The position numbers and the translations under genes are program-made. A DNA stretch of 41,884 bases, from IMG/VR virus record IMGVR_UViG_3300032291_003067, positions 1 to 41,884 of that record; one strand, 5' to 3'. The DNA comes from a virus. Below the pieces are notes generated by a model, which had not been told where the DNA came from, ran no database searches, and saw nothing but the letters and a program-made list of their open reading frames with translations. Positions 38,707-41,884 of this stretch are shown here, piece by piece; within the stretch, counting starts at the first letter, position 1, and the number at the start of each line of letters is the position of its first letter.

Positions 38707-38715
38707 TGTCCTTTC
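38707..38715 (+). promoter_or_regulatory. Late element 6 (TGTCCTTTC)
   Basis: The context is TAATCCTGTCCTTTCAA, starting at the stop codon of the previous gene. It lies 43 bp before ATG 38758 and opens the terminase unit. A 12-bp palindrome follows at 38719-38730. Confidence 0.55.
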
Positions 38716-38734
38716 AATCTGTCCGGACAGTTGC
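38716..38734. repeat. 19-bp palindromic repeat, copy 1
   Basis: AATCTGTCCGGACAGTTGC contains the perfect palindrome CTGTCCGGACAG (38719-38730). It recurs with two changes at 41859-41877, behind the large terminase gene. The two copies flank the terminase unit. Confidence 0.65.
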
Positions 38735-38757
38735 CATATTGCTGTTAAATCAACAGT

Positions 38758-39063
38758 ATGAGTAACGTTTGTCATGCACGCTCAAAGCAGAAACGCAGAA
38801 AACTTCGACTTCGCAACCGTATGCAGTCTATTCAGCAGAAAAGGATTGCAAAAAGAATGAAGGAGTTGCAGCCCAAAGGCAAAACCTTAATCGGAATTGA
38901 TGCCGTAAGGGTTGCAATTCACACCAATGAACTGGCACCAAAAGACTTTTCAGGCTTGTATTATCGCGCCGGGAAGTATTTTGATCATCAGCACAAATTA
39001 AGACTCAACCAGCGTCAGAAAAGGAAAAGAGCCAAACAAGCAAACAGGAAATTAAAGCGATGA
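38758..39063 (+). CDS. Very basic small protein (101 aa)
   Basis: The 101-aa product is extremely Lys/Arg-rich (RSKQKRRKLRLRNRM, RQKRKRAKQANRKLKR) with a short neutral centre (GIDAVRVAIHTNELAPKDFS). It should bind nucleic acid. It is the first gene of the terminase unit and overlaps the next gene by 4 bp. It may help DNA packaging or neutralise packaged DNA. No family recognised. Confidence 0.5.
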   Translation: MSNVCHARSKQKRRKLRLRNRMQSIQQKRIAKRMKELQPKGKTLIGIDAVRVAIHTNELAPKDFSGLYYRAGKYFDHQHKLRLNQRQKRKRAKQANRKLKR

Positions 39064-39725
39064 CCAGAATTGCAGATTGGCTGAAGGCCAAGGACTATCT
39101 GGAAGGCGTTCGTCTCTACCTCGAATTGGGCACTGATGAGAACCTGATCGAACTGTTTACCTCTGAAGCCAGAACAGAATACAAAGCCAAGCGATTAGAA
39201 CGCGCCCTGCGTGATCTGGCAAAGGGATCTGCACCACCGCCAAAGCGTGAGCCAGTTGCCGTTGTTTCCAGCCCGGTGAAGGATTGGCCAGATGAGCTGG
39301 ATGACATCCTTAAAGCTCTCAAGTCTGATGCTATGCGGAAGTTCAAAGAGTTGCAGGACCTGAGATCTCAGCTGCTTCATTTCACGGATGATCACACCAG
39401 GGGAGAAGCAGCACATGCCATCCTGAGGCTGGATGATGAGATCACTGAGATATGGGCCAAAAGAGACTACTACCGGGAGCATGGCAGGCTTCCAGCTGAG
39501 CAGCAGGATCCATACGTCACAGATCCGCTCAGGATGGGAAAACGCATGGAAACCCTACGCCGGTACATTCGCAGGGAACGTGATAACCTGGCAAAAGATC
39601 CTGGCAACGTAGGTGCTGCATCGCGCAGACAAAAATTTATCAAAGAGTACAATTTTTATGCGGAACGACTTGGAGGAAATCATATTCAGGAAGAAGCTAC
39701 AGCAGGTAGCCAAACCGAAGAATGA
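39060..39725 (+). CDS. Helical protein upstream of the terminase (221 aa)
   Basis: The 221-aa product is helical and charged (YLELGTDENLIELFTSEART, KFKELQDLRSQLLHFTDDHT, RMETLRRYIRRERDNLAKDP). It has no known catalytic motif. Related proteins lie ahead of terminase genes in Bacteroidota phages as far as I recall. It overlaps the small terminase gene by 68 bp in a different frame. Confidence 0.5.
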   Translation: MTRIADWLKAKDYLEGVRLYLELGTDENLIELFTSEARTEYKAKRLERALRDLAKGSAPPPKREPVAVVSSPVKDWPDELDDILKALKSDAMRKFKELQDLRSQLLHFTDDHTRGEAAHAILRLDDEITEIWAKRDYYREHGRLPAEQQDPYVTDPLRMGKRMETLRRYIRRERDNLAKDPGNVGAASRRQKFIKEYNFYAERLGGNHIQEEATAGSQTEE

Positions 39726-40293
39726 TGTGGAAGCGGTGATCGCTCATCTGTTAGATGAGAACCAGAAGCTCACAGTAGCTCAGGATCTGTTGTGCACACG
39801 TCTGTTATATGCAGACACGATGGTGCGCAGCCGAGAAAAAACCTTTGATCAGGTTGTGCAGGATATTACTGAAAAGTTTGGTGTGTCAAAATACCGCGCT
39901 GAACAGGATATCTATGACGCGCAGAGTGTGTTTTCAAAGACCAGGAAGATATCAAAGGCATACGTTCTGCACTATCACATTCAAAGCATCGAACTACAGA
40001 TCAAAAAGTGTGAAGATGCCAAACAGTTCAAGCTTCTCCCCAAACTGTATGACGCGCTCACCTATGCCCTGAATTCTCTTCCGGAAGACAATGACAAGGG
40101 TCAGCCACCACCGGCCACACTGGTCTTCCAATTCAATGGCCAGCTGCCGGTAGAGCAGAAGCCGCTATCTGAAGTGCTCAAAGACACACTAGAACTATTA
40201 AAAGCCCCAACGCATGGAGACTACCTCGAATTCGAAGAAGATCATTCAGCTGAATCTGCCTCAGATGATGGTGCAGATGGTTCAGTCGAATGA
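39658..40293 (+). CDS. terS: Terminase small subunit (putative)
   Basis: I use ATG 39658 (MRNDLEEIIFRKKLQQVAKP); an in-frame start at 39613 would lengthen the overlap with the previous gene. The 211-aa product has a predicted HTH region at about residues 70-95 (ITEKFGVSKYRAEQDIYDAQ), then a helical middle (IQSIELQIKKCEDAKQFKLL) and a Pro-rich end. This order and its place directly before the large terminase fit a DNA-recognising small subunit. Its stop lies 80 bp inside the large subunit gene. Confidence 0.65.
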   Translation: MRNDLEEIIFRKKLQQVAKPKNDVEAVIAHLLDENQKLTVAQDLLCTRLLYADTMVRSREKTFDQVVQDITEKFGVSKYRAEQDIYDAQSVFSKTRKISKAYVLHYHIQSIELQIKKCEDAKQFKLLPKLYDALTYALNSLPEDNDKGQPPPATLVFQFNGQLPVEQKPLSEVLKDTLELLKAPTHGDYLEFEEDHSAESASDDGADGSVE

Positions 40294-41809
40294 GACGTGG
40301 CTGTTGTGGGGACGCGGTACCGGTAAAACCGTTGGTGGCATAGGCCCGTGGATGGCGCGTGTGGCTGAGGCTATGCCCGGCCACCTTTCCGGATTATTCG
40401 GTAAAGACTTTGAAACCCTGGAGAAGAACATCCTGCCTAAGTTTATCCAGGGAATGGAGCTTGCTGGCTACTACCGTGATCAGCACTTCGTCGTAGGTAA
40501 GCGCCCACCCAGTCGGTGGCCCAACTGCCTGTATTCAATCAAGCGATGGGATCGCACCATTGCCTGGCATAATGGAACTGTCTTCCAGGAGATCTCGCTA
40601 TTCAACAAAGGATCTGCCAATGCGTTCGACTTTCAATCCGGCGCTTTTGATGAGGTGAAATTTATGGATCCTGGTCAGCTGGAAGATGAGGTGTATCCAA
40701 CTTTTCGTGGTTACGAAAAACTGTTTGGTCATCTGCCTGAATATCTCTCAAAGATCTATGCCACTGATAAGTATGCGGACCATGTGCAGATCAAGTGGAT
40801 CCTGAATAAGAGATCCCGCCATGATCAGCGCAAAGTGGAGACAGTGATCAGGCTGCAGCTGCACCTCAATGACCTGTATCTCATGCTCCCCAAGGCAGGT
40901 AGAAACAAAGGGAAGACCATGGCCGCGATCAGACAGATCGAAAGCCATCTTCGTGAGCTGAGAAAAGACCTGGTGTTTGTTTCTGAGGCCAGCGCACGCA
41001 CCAATATCGAAAACCTTGGTAAGCGTTGGCTTACCGATAAGAGGCGAACCATGGCCAAATATGAATACGCTGTGGCCATAGAGAATGAGGATCCCATCAA
41101 GGCTGAAGATTCATTCTATCCATCGCTGACTGAAGAAAGCTTTTATGGACCTGAAGTTGTGAGCGATGTGATAACAACACAGCCATTTGTTATTGCATTG
41201 GACTATCAACACAGTGTTACCCCTTTACTGGTTACACAGGCCCAACAGCTCATTGGTCAATCTAAGCCATCAGTCAACTTTGTTAAGGAGTTCTACACTA
41301 CACCACCAGAAGGGATCAGTGAGTGCATCAAACAGTTCTGCCGATACTATACAGCCCATGCTAATAAAGTGGCCTACTATGTGTATGATGCAACGGCTAC
41401 TGGTGCAAGGCAGAGTGCTAAGCGATTCAAGGACATAGTGGTTGATGAGCTGAGACGCAATGGATGGCATGTGGTGGAGTGCTACATCGGTGATCCTCCT
41501 GATCACTTCTTGAAGTACCAGAGCATCAAGCGATGGATGGAGGGACCTGATGACCAGGCATACCTGGTGAAGTTCAACAAAGCCAAATGCCCAAAGACTG
41601 AGATCAGCATGCAGGGCGCTGGTGCTATCGTTGTCAATGGAAAGACCAAGAAGGATAAGAAGTATGAACAGACCAATCGGTTCAAGAGCATTGACCAGAC
41701 AGAGACCACCCACTTCAGTGATGTAGTTGATCAGCTGTTATGGTATTGGTTTGGTACGGGCAAGGCTATCACCATGCCAGGCACTGGGGTAGGGGTTGCC
41801 TTTAGATAG
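40214..41809 (+). CDS. terL: Terminase large subunit
   Basis: The 531-aa protein has Walker A LLWGRGTGKT at residues 30-39 and Walker B FDE (Asp146, Glu147). The C-terminal RNase H-like nuclease shows Asp330 in IALDYQHS, Asp392 in YYVYDATATGAR and Asp503 in SDVVDQLLWYW. It should translocate and cut phage DNA during packaging. The start at 40214 overlaps the small subunit gene by 80 bp; later in-frame starts (to 40277) would also overlap, so the overlap is real. It is the last gene of the window, an unusual place for a terminase. Confidence 0.9.
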   Translation: METTSNSKKIIQLNLPQMMVQMVQSNETWLLWGRGTGKTVGGIGPWMARVAEAMPGHLSGLFGKDFETLEKNILPKFIQGMELAGYYRDQHFVVGKRPPSRWPNCLYSIKRWDRTIAWHNGTVFQEISLFNKGSANAFDFQSGAFDEVKFMDPGQLEDEVYPTFRGYEKLFGHLPEYLSKIYATDKYADHVQIKWILNKRSRHDQRKVETVIRLQLHLNDLYLMLPKAGRNKGKTMAAIRQIESHLRELRKDLVFVSEASARTNIENLGKRWLTDKRRTMAKYEYAVAIENEDPIKAEDSFYPSLTEESFYGPEVVSDVITTQPFVIALDYQHSVTPLLVTQAQQLIGQSKPSVNFVKEFYTTPPEGISECIKQFCRYYTAHANKVAYYVYDATATGARQSAKRFKDIVVDELRRNGWHVVECYIGDPPDHFLKYQSIKRWMEGPDDQAYLVKFNKAKCPKTEISMQGAGAIVVNGKTKKDKKYEQTNRFKSIDQTETTHFSDVVDQLLWYWFGTGKAITMPGTGVGVAFR

Positions 41810-41858
41810 TTGCATAGACAACCATAAGGGCGCCGAGGGTCATATTTCCACCCAAAAA

Positions 41859-41877
41859 AATCTATCCGGACAGCTGC
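41859..41877. repeat. 19-bp palindromic repeat, copy 2
   Basis: AATCTATCCGGACAGCTGC matches copy 1 (38716-38734) at 17 of 19 positions and keeps TCCGGA as its centre. It lies 50 bp behind the terminase stop, in the last 75 bp of the window, which hold no gene. Confidence 0.6.
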
Positions 41878-41884
41878 GGAATAG

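Noticed and set aside
41810-41884. Terminator behind the large terminase gene
   Set aside because: AGGGCGCCGAGGG has only a short GGCGCC palindrome and no T-run; not a convincing terminator.

Overview
The window looks like an essentially complete temperate siphovirus-type phage genome (or prophage) of a Bacteroidota host, most likely Chitinophaga-like. Pointers to the host phylum are a perfect TTTG-N19-TANNTTTG promoter on the minus strand, A-rich starts without clear Shine-Dalgarno sites, small lipoproteins with an LxxSC lipobox, and several hypothetical families that recur in Bacteroidota phages. No unmistakable host gene is present. A serine integrase sits inside the phage gene order and the terminase is the last gene. 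The sequence is therefore easier to read as a circular or permuted phage genome than as a linear prophage with att sites at its ends. That is an inference.

Layout. 1-843: mostly non-coding. It holds a minus-strand promoter, a hairpin terminator that would end a ~72-nt RNA, two leader hairpins, a 49-aa zinc-ribbon microprotein (248-397, minus) and its terminator. 844-2176 (minus): a lysogeny-type operon with an XRE-family repressor, a lipoprotein and a small membrane protein. 2177-2314: divergent control region with an inverted repeat and seven TGACA words spaced exactly 11 bp apart. 2311-5071 (plus): early genes including a Cro-like protein, small membrane or lipoproteins and an ASCH-domain protein. 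5094-8106: replication module with a primase/helicase-type P-loop ATPase, a repeat- and AT-rich intergenic region that resembles an origin, and a stand-alone DnaA domain IV protein. 8103-10740: HNH endonuclease, small hypotheticals and a putative HExxH metallopeptidase. 10737-12314: large serine recombinase.

12.9-21.2 kb: tailspike, adhesin and lysis block (pectate-lyase-like spike, Fn3 plus arabinofuranosidase-B-like lectin protein, several small membrane proteins, a spanin-like protein, a GH19 endolysin and an alpha/beta-hydrolase esterase). 21.3-24.7 kb: a second adhesin block (kelch-like fibre, 20-aa repeat solenoid, small fibre accessories). 24.7-28.4 kb: S49 protease-scaffold fusion, major capsid protein, tail tube. 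28.4-31.5 kb: gp10-like tail-completion protein and tape measure. 31.5-38.7 kb: portal, connector-type and distal-tail proteins. 38.7-41.8 kb: small and large terminase.

The late region appears to be cut into six plus-strand units. Each begins with the same intergenic word (TGTCCTTTC, usually within TAATCCTGTCCTTTCC), and in two cases this word lies directly behind a strong intrinsic terminator. It is the best candidate here for a phage-specific late promoter element. The other strong undescribed signals are the 11-bp TGACA array, the TGACA-rich origin-like region beside the DnaA-like gene, the minus-strand RNA/attenuator, and a 19-bp palindromic repeat flanking the terminase unit. I saw no tRNA, rRNA, CRISPR array, IS element, reverse transcriptase or DNA polymerase.
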